A stretch of 64,000 nucleotides of DNA from Ancylobacter mangrovi (lineage in GTDB: Bacteria; Pseudomonadota; Alphaproteobacteria; Rhizobiales; Xanthobacteraceae), in the NCBI RefSeq assembly GCF_024752355.1, contig NZ_JANTHZ010000001.1:62001-126000 (forward strand). Direction: 5' to 3'. Shown here piece after piece: positions 19,145 to 27,323 of this stretch (positions are counted from its first letter, which is position 1; each line of letters starts with the position of its first letter). Position numbers and translations under genes: made by a program. The notes beneath the pieces are model-generated. The model had not been told where the DNA came from and ran no database searches. It saw only the letters and a list, made by a program, of their open reading frames with translations.

Positions 19145-20419
19145 CTAGAGTGAGGACACAAAATCGACCAGCGTCTGCCGGTCGCGCGCATCGAGCGCTT
19201 CGAATCGGGTTCGCGCGCCGGCGGCCTCGCCATCGTGCCAGCGCACCGCCTCGGCGACGTTCGCCGCGCGGCCATCGTGCAGCAGGCCGGCGCCATGCGC
19301 CAGCGACCGGGAGAGGCCGGCGAGCGGGGCGGTGCGCCACTCCCCCGCCCCCGCGCCCGGCACGCCAGCGCTGTCCGCGAGCCCCTTGCCGAGATCGTGC
19401 AGCAGCACGTCGGTATAGAGCGACACCTGGCCGCCGCCTTCGGTCGGCAGCGAGGGACGATGGCACGCCGCGCACCCCGCCGCCGCGAACAGCGCCGCGC
19501 CCTTCGGGTCCGGTGTGGCGGCCCGGGCCTTCAGTCCGCGCAGATAGAGCACGATGCGCCGTACGATCGCGTCGGAGATTTCCGGCTCGCCCTCGGCGTC
19601 GCGCCCGTGCGGGGCGTTGCGGCAGGCGGTCTGCGCCTCGGTGCAGTCGCCCCAGGGTTCGAGGCGCTCCGGCGTCGACAGGCCGAGATCGAGCGAGAAC
19701 GCCTCCGCCGTCTGGCTGGCGATGGTGGCGTGGCTCGCCTTCCAGCCGAAGCGGCCGATCGAGGAGCCGCCTTCCGGCGTCTCCAACCGCCGCGCGCGCC
19801 CGCGCACGCCGTCGCCGTCGCGATCGTCGGGGTCCTGAAGGGCGAGGATGGTCGCGTCCGAGACCCGCTCCAGCGCCCCGCGCCCGTGCAGCTCCGGCGC
19901 CACGCGCAGCGAGATGTGAGTGGCGGAATCGAGCGGACCGTAGCCGAGAGCGTCGGCATGGGGCACGCGCCGGCCATCAACCACCGAGACGCCGATAGCC
20001 CCCTCCGCCGGAACGCCCGGCAGCGTCATCGTCTCCAGCCGGTGGCCGTAGACGGGATCGGGCCCGCCATCGTCGCGGAACAGCGACAGCACCAGCCCGA
20101 GCCCTTCGGGTCGCCCGGCGGCATCGAGCGCGGTGGCGCCGTGGCCGGAGCCGGGATGGCAGGACGAGCAGGAGCGCGCGTCGAAGAGCGGGCCGAGACC
20201 GTCATTGGCGCGGGTCGAGCTCGGCGCCGGCACCCAGGGGCGCTCGAACAGCGCCTTGCCGATGGCGGCGTCGAGGCGGGTATCGTCCGCCATTGCGGAG
20301 GTCGCCAGCGCGAGGCCGAACAGCGGCGTGCCGAGAAAGGCGAGCATGGCGGCGACACCCCGCCCCGCCCGGCGCGGGGCCGGGGCAGCCACAGCCTGCC
20401 GGCGGCGCGCGTTCATCAT
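19145..20419 (-). CDS. Di-heme c-type oxidoreductase (DUF1111 family)
   Basis: Exported cytochrome-like redox protein, 424 residues. A signal peptide ends near SAMADD. Two CxxCH heme-attachment sites are visible, CSSCH in the first third and CAACH in the last third, with GDGVRGRA and GRFGWKASHATI between them as in DUF1111 thiol-oxidoreductase-like proteins. The start codon at 20419 overlaps the stop of the multicopper oxidase (ATGA), so the two are translationally coupled. A role as electron acceptor or donor for the oxidase is inferred from this coupling. Confidence 0.9.
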   Translation of the reverse strand: MMNARRRQAVAAPAPRRAGRGVAAMLAFLGTPLFGLALATSAMADDTRLDAAIGKALFERPWVPAPSSTRANDGLGPLFDARSCSSCHPGSGHGATALDAAGRPEGLGLVLSLFRDDGGPDPVYGHRLETMTLPGVPAEGAIGVSVVDGRRVPHADALGYGPLDSATHISLRVAPELHGRGALERVSDATILALQDPDDRDGDGVRGRARRLETPEGGSSIGRFGWKASHATIASQTAEAFSLDLGLSTPERLEPWGDCTEAQTACRNAPHGRDAEGEPEISDAIVRRIVLYLRGLKARAATPDPKGAALFAAAGCAACHRPSLPTEGGGQVSLYTDVLLHDLGKGLADSAGVPGAGAGEWRTAPLAGLSRSLAHGAGLLHDGRAANVAEAVRWHDGEAAGARTRFEALDARDRQTLVDFVSSL

Positions 20420-21879
20420 ATCACCCGGAACCAGCCCATCATCCCGGTCTCCATATGCTCCAGGATGTGGCAGTGGAACACCCAGTCGCCCTGCGCCGCG
20501 ACGAAGCCGATCTCGACCGCCTCGTTCGGCTGCACCAGCACGGTGTCGGCGAAATGCTGCGGCAGCCGCCCCTTCGATGAGCTCAGCACCGCGAAGGCAT
20601 GGCCGTGCAGGTGCATGGGATGGGAAAAGCGGGTCTCGTTCTTGATCTGGATCCGGTAGCTGCGGCCCTCGTTCATCACCGCCAGCGGCGGCGGCAGGCC
20701 GAGTCGGTTTCCGGTGGCCCAGGACACCTGCCCGATCGACCAGTACGTCGTCGCGCCGACGCAGAAGCTCGCCACCAGCGCCTTGGACAGCGGATCGTCC
20801 GGCGGCAGGCCGAGCTGCTTCACCGCCTGGTCGGTCGCCTGCTGCAGGGTGAAGGAATGGAATTCGGCGGAATCGAGGTCGGGAAAGGGCAGCTCCGCGC
20901 GCGGCAGCGCCAGCGGCCCCTCCCCCGGATGCGCCTTGGGCGTGCCGGACGCGGCGAGGCTGGCGAAATAGTAGATGTCCGCCGCCGCGTAGTCGCCGAC
21001 ACGCACCGGTGCGCCGTCGGTCGGCATGCGCAGATGGACGTCGATGCGCTGGGCCGGACCCATGCGCCAGATGCCGTCCGGCAGGTCGTCGAGCAGGATC
21101 GGATCGAGCGCGTGGCCGTCGACCGCGATCAGCCATGCCTTCGCGCCCTCGACGCCGATGCCCATGACGCGGCTCGCATCGACGTTGAGGATGCGCAGGC
21201 GCACGTCGCCGCCGGCGGGCGCAGTGAGTTCGAGCTGCGGCACGCCGTTGACGCGGCGGGTCTGGCCGAAGGTGCCCGCCTTCGAGGCGCCGGACGGCTC
21301 GGTCAGCTCGAGGAAGCTGCCGTCGTCGTCGAGACGCCAGTCCTTGAGGCACAGCACCTCGTCGAGGTCGAAGGGCGGATCGCGCTCGTCCTCGACGATC
21401 AGCGTGCCGACCAGACCGCGGCCGGACTGGCCGGTCTCGTCGCAATGGGGATGGAAGAAATAGGTGCCGGGGTCGTCCAGCGGCAGGCGGTGGACGAAGC
21501 GCTCGCCCGGCCCGACCAGCGGCTGGGTCAGCGGCGGCACGCCATCATATTCGTTCGGCATGCGGATGCCGTGGAAATGCAGCGAGGAGCCCTCGTCGAG
21601 CCCGTTCACATAGGTCGCCTCGAGCCGCGTGCCGCGCGGCATGCGCAGCAGCCTCAGCGGCTGGCCGTCATAGGCGTAGACGCGGGTCGCCGGCTTGTCG
21701 GGCCCGAGCAGGTGCAGCTCGGTCTCGCCCGAGGTGAGCGTGAGCGTGCGGGTCGGCACGAAGGGCTCGGGCGTATGGGCCCGGCCCGTGCGCGAGGGGG
21801 CTATCGCCGCCATCGCGCCCAGAGCCGCGCCCGCACGAAGGAAGGCGCGGCGCGAGAATCCCGCGCCGCTTCTCGTCAT
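20416..21879 (-). CDS. Tat-exported multicopper oxidase
   Basis: Three-domain multicopper oxidase of 487 residues. The N-terminus has a clear twin-arginine signal (GFSRRAFLRAGAALGAMAA), so it would be exported folded. Copper ligands are present: LHFHGIR, TYFFHPHCDETGQ, HPMHLHGHAF and HCHILEHMETGMM. The last supplies the type 1 Cys, His and axial Met together with trinuclear His residues. Family members oxidise metals (Fe(II), Cu(I), Mn(II)) or phenols; ferroxidase activity is the attractive reading here because of the imelysin neighbours, but it is inference. Starts 7 bp after the first imelysin gene. Confidence 0.93.
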   Translation of the reverse strand: MTRSGAGFSRRAFLRAGAALGAMAAIAPSRTGRAHTPEPFVPTRTLTLTSGETELHLLGPDKPATRVYAYDGQPLRLLRMPRGTRLEATYVNGLDEGSSLHFHGIRMPNEYDGVPPLTQPLVGPGERFVHRLPLDDPGTYFFHPHCDETGQSGRGLVGTLIVEDERDPPFDLDEVLCLKDWRLDDDGSFLELTEPSGASKAGTFGQTRRVNGVPQLELTAPAGGDVRLRILNVDASRVMGIGVEGAKAWLIAVDGHALDPILLDDLPDGIWRMGPAQRIDVHLRMPTDGAPVRVGDYAAADIYYFASLAASGTPKAHPGEGPLALPRAELPFPDLDSAEFHSFTLQQATDQAVKQLGLPPDDPLSKALVASFCVGATTYWSIGQVSWATGNRLGLPPPLAVMNEGRSYRIQIKNETRFSHPMHLHGHAFAVLSSSKGRLPQHFADTVLVQPNEAVEIGFVAAQGDWVFHCHILEHMETGMMGWFRVI

Positions 21880-21886
21880 GACGGCC

Positions 21887-23176
21887 TCACTGGCCGACCT
21901 TGGAGGGATCGTCCAGGCTGTCGGAGCCCTCGACCTTGATCTGCAGGCCGAGCGCGGCGACCACGCCCTCGAAGGCGCGGGCCTGGGCGACGAGCGAATC
22001 GACGCCCTTCTGCACCAGCGCGTTGCCCTCGACATTGCCCTCGCCGATCATCTGGTCATAGGCCTCCTTGCCGCTGTCGCCCTCGTCCTTGATCGCCTTC
22101 AGCGCGGCGAGCGCGGCGTCGACCTTGGTCTTGGCTTCATCGGCCGCCTTCGGCGCCTTGGCCGCGGCATAGCCGGCGACGGACGCACCCTCGACCACCG
22201 AACCGTCCACGCGGGTGTACTTGCCGCGATAGATGGAGGCGATGCCCAGCTCGTCATAATAGTGCGAGTTGTAGGTGTTGTCGGAGAAGCAGTCGTGCTC
22301 TTCCTCCGGGTCGTGGAGGATGAGGCCGAGCTTCATGCGCTCGCCGGCGAGCTCGCCATAGGAGAGCGAACCGAGGCCGGTGAGGATGGTGCCGAGCGCG
22401 GCGTTGTCGTCCTGCTCCATCACCGCGGCGCGGGCCTTGCCGTCCTTGCCCCACCAGTTGTGCATGTCGGTGAGGTCGGAGACCAGCAGGTCGGTCGCGG
22501 ACTTGAGATAGGCGGCGCGGCGGTCGCAATGGCCGTGCGTGCAGTTCTTGGTGTCGTAGTCGGTCGCCGGCCGCTTGCCCGCGCCCGGACCCGTGCCGTT
22601 GAGGTCCTGGCCCCACAGCAGGAACTCGATGGCGTGATAGCCGATGGCCACGTTCGACTCGACGCCGCCCGCTTCCTGCAGGCTGTCGATCACCTCGGGC
22701 GTGATCGTGGTCGCGTCGATGGTCGTCTTGCCGACGCGGATCTGCGTGTTGGCGATCACGTTGGCGGTGTAGAGCGGGTTCTCGTCCGAGGAATCGCCGT
22801 AGCTCTTGTCGACATAGTCGATCAGCCCCTCGTCGAGCGGCCAGGCGTTCACGCGGCCCTCCCAGTCGTCGACGATGGCGTTGCCGAAGCGGTAGCCCTC
22901 GCTCTGCTGGTAGGGAACGCGGGCCGCCTTCCACGCGGCCTTCGCCTTGTCGAGATTGGCCTCGGTCGGCGCGGTGAGGAAGGCGTCGACCGCCGTCTGC
23001 AGCGCCTGCGCGGTGGTCAGGCTGTCGCCATACATGGCCTCGGCGATGTCGGCGTAGTTCACGACGATGTCGTGGACCTTCGGCGCATCCTCGGCCCGTA
23101 CCGGACCGGCGACGACGACGGTGCCCAGCGCGACGGCCGCCAGCAGCGGCGCGGCAAATAATGATCTGGCTCGCAT
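21887..23176 (-). CDS. Imelysin-family iron-regulated protein (IrpA-like), first gene of cassette
   Basis: A 429-residue exported protein: signal peptide (LLAAVALGTVVVAGPVRA), then a two-repeat imelysin domain. The conserved GxHxxE motif is intact in GYHAIEFLLWGQD, and YRFGNAIVDDWEGRVNAWPLDE is family-typical. Cys/His-rich KNCTHGHCDRR and HDCFSDNTYNSHY are further IrpA-type features. ATG 23176 has GGGAGGAG six bases upstream. It heads five co-directional genes with gaps of 7, -4, 7 and 10 bp. Regulation by iron is suggested by the Irr-like box at its promoter. Confidence 0.93.
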   Translation of the reverse strand: MRARSLFAAPLLAAVALGTVVVAGPVRAEDAPKVHDIVVNYADIAEAMYGDSLTTAQALQTAVDAFLTAPTEANLDKAKAAWKAARVPYQQSEGYRFGNAIVDDWEGRVNAWPLDEGLIDYVDKSYGDSSDENPLYTANVIANTQIRVGKTTIDATTITPEVIDSLQEAGGVESNVAIGYHAIEFLLWGQDLNGTGPGAGKRPATDYDTKNCTHGHCDRRAAYLKSATDLLVSDLTDMHNWWGKDGKARAAVMEQDDNAALGTILTGLGSLSYGELAGERMKLGLILHDPEEEHDCFSDNTYNSHYYDELGIASIYRGKYTRVDGSVVEGASVAGYAAAKAPKAADEAKTKVDAALAALKAIKDEGDSGKEAYDQMIGEGNVEGNALVQKGVDSLVAQARAFEGVVAALGLQIKVEGSDSLDDPSKVGQ

Positions 23177-23237
23177 GATATCTCCTCCCAGCCGCCAAAG
23201 CGGCGCCCGTGTTGGCGGAGACTCCTACGCCAGCGCA

Positions 23238-23259
23238 TCAAACACTCGCAAGTGTTTGA
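23238..23259 (-). promoter_or_regulatory. Perfect 9-bp inverted repeat in the imelysin leader
   Basis: TCAAACACT and AGTGTTTGA form perfect arms around a 4-base centre. It begins directly at the proposed -10 element of the imelysin operon and would extend over the start point. It may be an operator for a second regulator or an RNA hairpin in the leader. A weaker 7-bp stem (CCGCCAA/TTGGCGG) follows nearer the ribosome site. Confidence 0.5.
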
Positions 23260-23288
23260 ACTTACTTTAGAATTGTTTTACATCAAAA
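23260..23288 (-). promoter_or_regulatory. Promoter with Irr-like (ICE) box before the imelysin operon
   Basis: Reading the minus strand, TTTTGA (-35) is followed by an 18-base spacer and TAAGTT (-10). The spacer is TGTAAAACAATTCTAAA plus one base. Against the ICE core TTTAGAA-CAG-TTCTAAA, as I recall it from Bradyrhizobium Irr targets, 14 of 17 positions agree. A regulator bound here would block RNA polymerase, the usual mode for Irr repression at low iron or for other Fur-family control. Confidence 0.55.
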
Positions 23289-23351
23289 CTCCGGCCGCAA
23301 CTCCCTCCACTGCATGTAATTCTGCAGTAATACTTGAGATAAAATAAATAT

Positions 23352-23639
23352 TCATGACGCAGCGTCAAGCAGCGGCTGCAAGGCTTCGCGCAAATCGTCG
23401 TCATGGACTTCGGACAGCGGCTTGAAGAGTTTCGCCGCTTCGGTGCGACGGCCGGGGCGCATCACCAGCACCACGGTCTCCGCGCCGCCGCAGGCCGGGT
23501 CGCCGCAGGCGATCTCGGTGATGGAGATGGTGGTTTCCTCGTCGACCCCGAGCAGCGCCCGCGCCCGCGCGGCCAGCTCGCGTGCCGCGTCCGGCGCCGC
23601 TTCGGCGCTCTGCCCGCGGCGGAAAAACAGCCGGGCCAT
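23352..23639 (-). CDS. Small conserved-looking unknown protein with CGDPACGG motif
   Basis: A 95-residue soluble protein that I cannot assign to a family. It has a basic N-terminus (MARLFFRRG), an Ala-rich helix, then ISITEIACGDPACGG followed by the beta-strand-like ETVVLVMRPGR and KLFKPLSEV. The paired Cys could bind metal or an Fe-S cluster, but only two Cys are present. ATG 23639 has GGAGG five bases before it; a GTG four codons earlier is less likely. Its promoter appears to carry the same Irr-like box geometry as the imelysin operon 160 bp downstream, so an iron-linked role is plausible. Confidence 0.8.
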   Translation of the reverse strand: MARLFFRRGQSAEAAPDAARELAARARALLGVDEETTISITEIACGDPACGGAETVVLVMRPGRRTEAAKLFKPLSEVHDDDLREALQPLLDAAS

Positions 23640-23771
23640 TCCGTCCTCCACTCCTCGCCCGGCATGTCGGCCGGGCGTTCGCCCGCGCTTGCGCGCCCCT
23701 AGGAGGTACGCCGCCTGCCGGCGTGTCGCAAGCCGGCGCGGCGACGGCCCGGCTCCAAGTAATCACACGCG

Positions 23772-23801
23772 CGAATAGTTTAGAACTGTAATAATATTCA
23801 A
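23772..23801 (-). promoter_or_regulatory. Promoter with second Irr-like (ICE) box
   Basis: On the minus strand TTGAAT (-35), 18 bases, TATTCG (-10). The spacer holds ATTATTACAGTTCTAAA plus one base and matches 14 of 17 positions of the ICE core. The register relative to -35 and -10 is identical to that of the imelysin promoter. It lies about 130 bp upstream of the 95-residue gene. The remaining gene-free stretch 23640-23964 holds this promoter, a possible plus-strand promoter (TTGTCG-17-TATTTC, 23811-23839) and a long stem-loop at its end. Confidence 0.5.
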
Positions 23802-23939
23802 AGATAATCGTTGTCGAATGCAGTGCAGCGGCGTATTTCTCCACGCGAAGTCGCCGGCAGCCCTGCTTACCTTCTTTCGGAACGCAGGTTGATCGGCGCC
23901 CGCTTCGCGAGGCCATCTTCCCGGCAGGTCTCGTGAACC

Positions 23940-23982
23940 GCGCGGGACGACGGCACGCGCTCCCTCAGCCGTCGTCCCGCGC
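23940..23982 (+). terminator. Perfect 14-bp stem-loop with T-rich tail on the plus strand
   Basis: GCGCGGGACGACGG and CCGTCGTCCCGCGC pair perfectly around a 15-base loop. On the plus strand it is followed by TTTCGTTT, giving an intrinsic-terminator shape, yet no plus-strand protein gene precedes it. On the minus strand it spans the stop codon of the flavoprotein gene but lacks a U-tract. It could end that gene's message, or end an unannotated plus-strand RNA beginning near 23846. Confidence 0.5.
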
Positions 23983-25269
23983 TTTCGTTTCCCCTACATC
24001 CGCCGCGCTCCATGCCCCTCGCCAGGGGTCGGGCGGCGCGAGGCCGAGATGGGCGAGCATGCCGCATGCCGCCGTATGGCCGGTGGCGAAACATCCCTGC
24101 AGCAGGTAGCCGCCAGTTGGCGCTTCCCAGTCCAGCATCTCGCCGGCCGCGAAATTTCCCGGCCGCGCGCGCAGCATCAGCCCGGCGTCGAGCGCCGAGC
24201 GGGAAATGCCGCCGGCGGAGGAGATCGCGCGCTCCAGCCCGCTCATGCCGCTCACTTCCAGCGGCACCGCCTTGATGAGCGCGGCGAGCTTTTCCGCCTC
24301 CGCCGGCAGCGCCGCGATCGCCTCGCGCAGCAGCCCCGCGGCGGCGGGCGACAGGCCGGCGGCCTTGCGCAGGCGGTTCGCCATGCTCTCGCCCTTGCGG
24401 CTGCGCGACAGCCGCGCCGCCAGCGCCTCAAGGGAGAGGTCCGGGCGCAAATCGACGAGGAGACGCGCCCGCCCCTCCCAGGCCGCCGCCTCGCGCAGCC
24501 GCGCCGAGAGGGCGTAGACCGCGCCGCCCTCCAGCCCGGTCTGCGCGATCACCGCTTCGCCGCGCACCGTCGCGCCCTCGGCGGACAGCGCGATGCGCTT
24601 GAGCGGCGCACCGGCGAAGCGGGTGCGGAAGATCTCCGACCAGGCGATCAGCGCGCCGCTATTGGCCGGTTGCAGCGGCGCGAGCGCGACGCCCTCCCGC
24701 TCCAGCAGCGCGGTCCATCGCCCGTCGCTGCCGAGGCGCGGCCAGCTTGCCCCGCCGAGCGCGAGCAGGGTCGCGTCCGCGCTCACCGCCCTCTCGCCCT
24801 CGGGGCTCATGAAGAGCAGGTCGCCACCCGGTCCCCAGCCGCGCCAGTCATGGCGCAGCCGCAGCTCGACGCCGAGCCCGGCGAGCCGCGCCAGCCATGC
24901 GCGCAGCAGCGGCGAGGCTTTGAAGGCGCGCGGAAACACCCGCCCGCTCGAGCCGACGAAGGTCGGCTGGCCGAGCCCTTCCGCGAAGGCGCGCAGCCGG
25001 CCGGGCGGAAAGGCGTCGATCATCGGCGCCAGCCAGTCGGCGGCGCGCCCATAGCGGGCGAGGAAGGCCTCGCGCGGCTCGGAATGGGTGAGGTTCAGCC
25101 CGCCGCGCCCGGCGATCAGGAACTTGCGCGCGGGAGAGGCCATGCGCTCGAACACCGTCACACGGCACCCCGCCTGCGCCAGCGCCTCCGCCGCGATCAG
25201 CCCCGCCGGGCCGGCGCCGACGATGGCGATGCGCGGATTTTGCGAGTCGCGCGAGGAAGTTGCACTCAC
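23965..25269 (-). CDS. HI0933/YhiN-type FAD-dependent oxidoreductase (TIGR03862-like)
   Basis: Flavoprotein of about 434 residues. The dinucleotide fold starts RIAIVGAGPAGLIAAEAL with the ribose-binding acidic residue in VTVFERM. KFLIAGRGGLNLTHSE, FVGSSGRVFPRAFKASPLL and the C-terminal TGGYLLQGCFATGHTAACGML are typical of the HI0933 group, whose substrate is unknown. The start is uncertain: the frame is open to an ATG at 25365, but GTG 25269 puts the fold near the N-terminus at normal family length. It is 175 bp downstream of recJ on the same strand. Confidence 0.86.
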   Translation of the reverse strand: MSATSSRDSQNPRIAIVGAGPAGLIAAEALAQAGCRVTVFERMASPARKFLIAGRGGLNLTHSEPREAFLARYGRAADWLAPMIDAFPPGRLRAFAEGLGQPTFVGSSGRVFPRAFKASPLLRAWLARLAGLGVELRLRHDWRGWGPGGDLLFMSPEGERAVSADATLLALGGASWPRLGSDGRWTALLEREGVALAPLQPANSGALIAWSEIFRTRFAGAPLKRIALSAEGATVRGEAVIAQTGLEGGAVYALSARLREAAAWEGRARLLVDLRPDLSLEALAARLSRSRKGESMANRLRKAAGLSPAAAGLLREAIAALPAEAEKLAALIKAVPLEVSGMSGLERAISSAGGISRSALDAGLMLRARPGNFAAGEMLDWEAPTGGYLLQGCFATGHTAACGMLAHLGLAPPDPWRGAWSAADVGETKARDDG

Positions 25270-25444
25270 CTGTTCGCGATCCGATTCAGGCCGAACCCGG
25301 CGAGAAAAGAACCGCGCCGGCAAACGACTGGCGCGGCCGGCCGAGAAACCGATTCCGCCGGCCACGCGTGCGCCGGCCGTCCTTCACGTGTCGATTCAGG
25401 AAGGTCGGAATTCGATTCCGGAAGCCGGCGCATGGTCCTGATTG

Positions 25445-27265
25445 TCATGGCATTTCCAGCGGCGCAACGTCGGTGATGCGCAGGGAGGGCTGCGAGCGCC
25501 CCTGCCAGCTGTCGATCTCCAGCACGCCAGCGGCGTGGACCTGCCGTCCGCGCGCGGCGATCAGCGCCTGGCCGAGCGGGGTCGCCGCCGAGCGGAAGGC
25601 GATGGCGGACAGTACCGCCCCGTCGGAACCGCGCAGGCGCACCCGCACATGGTCGCCATTGCCGGCCTCGGCATAGACCACCCGGTGCGCGGGGAACGCG
25701 AATACCGGCTGCGGGTTGCCGGCGCCGAACGGGCCCGCCTTCTCCACCAGCTCGATCAGCTCGGTCGTCGCCCCGGCGGCGGAGAGCGCGCCGTCGATCA
25801 TGGTCTCGTCCACCGCGCGGGCCTCGTCCACGGCGTCGGCCAGCGCCTCCTCCAGATAGGCGCGCAGCGCGCCGAGCTGCTCGCGCTCCACGGTGAGGCC
25901 CGCCGCCATGGCGTGCCCACCGCCCTTGACCAGCAGCCCGCGCTCGACCGCGCCGCGCACCGCCCGGCCGACATCGACACCGGGGATGGAGCGCGCCGAG
26001 CCCGCGCCATGGGTGCCGGTGAAGGCGACCGCGAAGGCTGGGCGCCCGAACTTCTCCTTCAGCCGCGCCGCCACGAGGCCGACCACGCCCGGATGCCAGC
26101 CCTGCCCGCTGGCGAGGATGACGGGCGTCGCCCCCTCGCGGCCGAGCGCGGCTTCGGCTTCCGCCTCGGCCTGGGCGACGATGGTGCGCTCCATCACCTG
26201 ACGCTCGCCGTTCAGCCGGTCGAGCTCGGCGGCGATCACCTGCGCGTCGATCGGATCCTGGCTGAGCAGCAGCTTGGTGCCGAGCGCCGCATCGCCGATG
26301 CGCCCGCCGGCATTGATGCGTGGGCCGAGCAGGAAGCCGAGGTGCCACGCCTTGGGCGGCCCGGAAAGCCGCGCCACGTCCATCAGCGCGGTCAGCCCCG
26401 GCCGGTGGCGCTGGCGCAACGCGATCAGCCCCTTGGTGACGAAGGCGCGGTTGAGCCCGACCAGCGGCACCACGTCGGCCACCGTGCCGAGCGCCACAAG
26501 ATCGAGGCTGGCGAGCAGGTCCGGCTGCGGGCGGGCGCCGGTCCACCAGCCGCGCCGGCGCAGCTCGCGCAGCAGGCCGACCGCGACCACGAAGACGAGG
26601 CCGACCGCGCACAGATGGCCGAGGCCGGACAGGTCGTCGGCCCGGTTCGGGTTCACCAGCGCCGCCACCTCGGGCAGTGCCTCGCCGGCCTGGTGATGGT
26701 CGATCGTCACCACGTCGAGGCCGAGCTCGCGGGCGCGGGTGAAGGGCTCGAAGCTCATCGTGCCGCAGTCGACGGTGACCAGCAGCGTCGCGCCCTGCGC
26801 GGCGAGGGATTCGATGGCGGGCACGTTGGGGCCGTAGCCCTCGAAGATGCGGTCGGGAATGTAGAAGGCGGGGTCGAGCCCGCCCGCGCGCAGCACCTCG
26901 ACCAGCAGCGCGGTCGAAGTGGCGCCGTCGACATCGTAGTCGCCGAACACCGCGACCTTCTCCCCCGCGGTCACCGCGTCGGCGAGGCGGGCGACGCAGG
27001 CCGGCATGTCGGTGAGCGAATCCGGATCCGGCAGCAGGCGCTTCACGGTCGGGTCGAGCCAGGCCTCGGCCTCCTCGATGCCGACGCCGCGGCCGGCGAG
27101 CACGCGGGCGAGGATCTCCGGCATGCCGAAGCGCTGCACCATCGTGAGGGTGGCCTGCGCGCCGCGCAGATCGATGCGCTCGCGCCAGAAGCGGCCGCAG
27201 GCCGAATGCGCGACGCCGAGGAAGGGCCGCGGCGCGGGCGCGGCGGTGGGCTGAACGAGACTCAT
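25445..27265 (-). CDS. recJ: Single-stranded-DNA-specific exonuclease RecJ
   Basis: 5'-3' ssDNA exonuclease of recombinational and mismatch repair, 606 residues. The DHH-family metal motifs are present: FGDYDVDGATSTALLVE, VTVDCG, TIDHHQAGEALP, and GPRINAGGRIGD in the DHHA1 half, with the nucleotide-contact GGHAMAAGLTV. A C-terminal OB-like domain follows (HVRVRLRGSDGAVLSAIAF). Length and domain order are normal. It is preceded on the same strand by tetR (58 bp). Confidence 0.96.
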   Translation of the reverse strand: MSLVQPTAAPAPRPFLGVAHSACGRFWRERIDLRGAQATLTMVQRFGMPEILARVLAGRGVGIEEAEAWLDPTVKRLLPDPDSLTDMPACVARLADAVTAGEKVAVFGDYDVDGATSTALLVEVLRAGGLDPAFYIPDRIFEGYGPNVPAIESLAAQGATLLVTVDCGTMSFEPFTRARELGLDVVTIDHHQAGEALPEVAALVNPNRADDLSGLGHLCAVGLVFVVAVGLLRELRRRGWWTGARPQPDLLASLDLVALGTVADVVPLVGLNRAFVTKGLIALRQRHRPGLTALMDVARLSGPPKAWHLGFLLGPRINAGGRIGDAALGTKLLLSQDPIDAQVIAAELDRLNGERQVMERTIVAQAEAEAEAALGREGATPVILASGQGWHPGVVGLVAARLKEKFGRPAFAVAFTGTHGAGSARSIPGVDVGRAVRGAVERGLLVKGGGHAMAAGLTVEREQLGALRAYLEEALADAVDEARAVDETMIDGALSAAGATTELIELVEKAGPFGAGNPQPVFAFPAHRVVYAEAGNGDHVRVRLRGSDGAVLSAIAFRSAATPLGQALIAARGRQVHAAGVLEIDSWQGRSQPSLRITDVAPLEMP

Positions 27266-27323
27266 GCGGCAAGGATAAGCCCGAAGCCGGCCGCCACGTC
27301 GAGGGGGCGGGGCCCGTGCGGGC

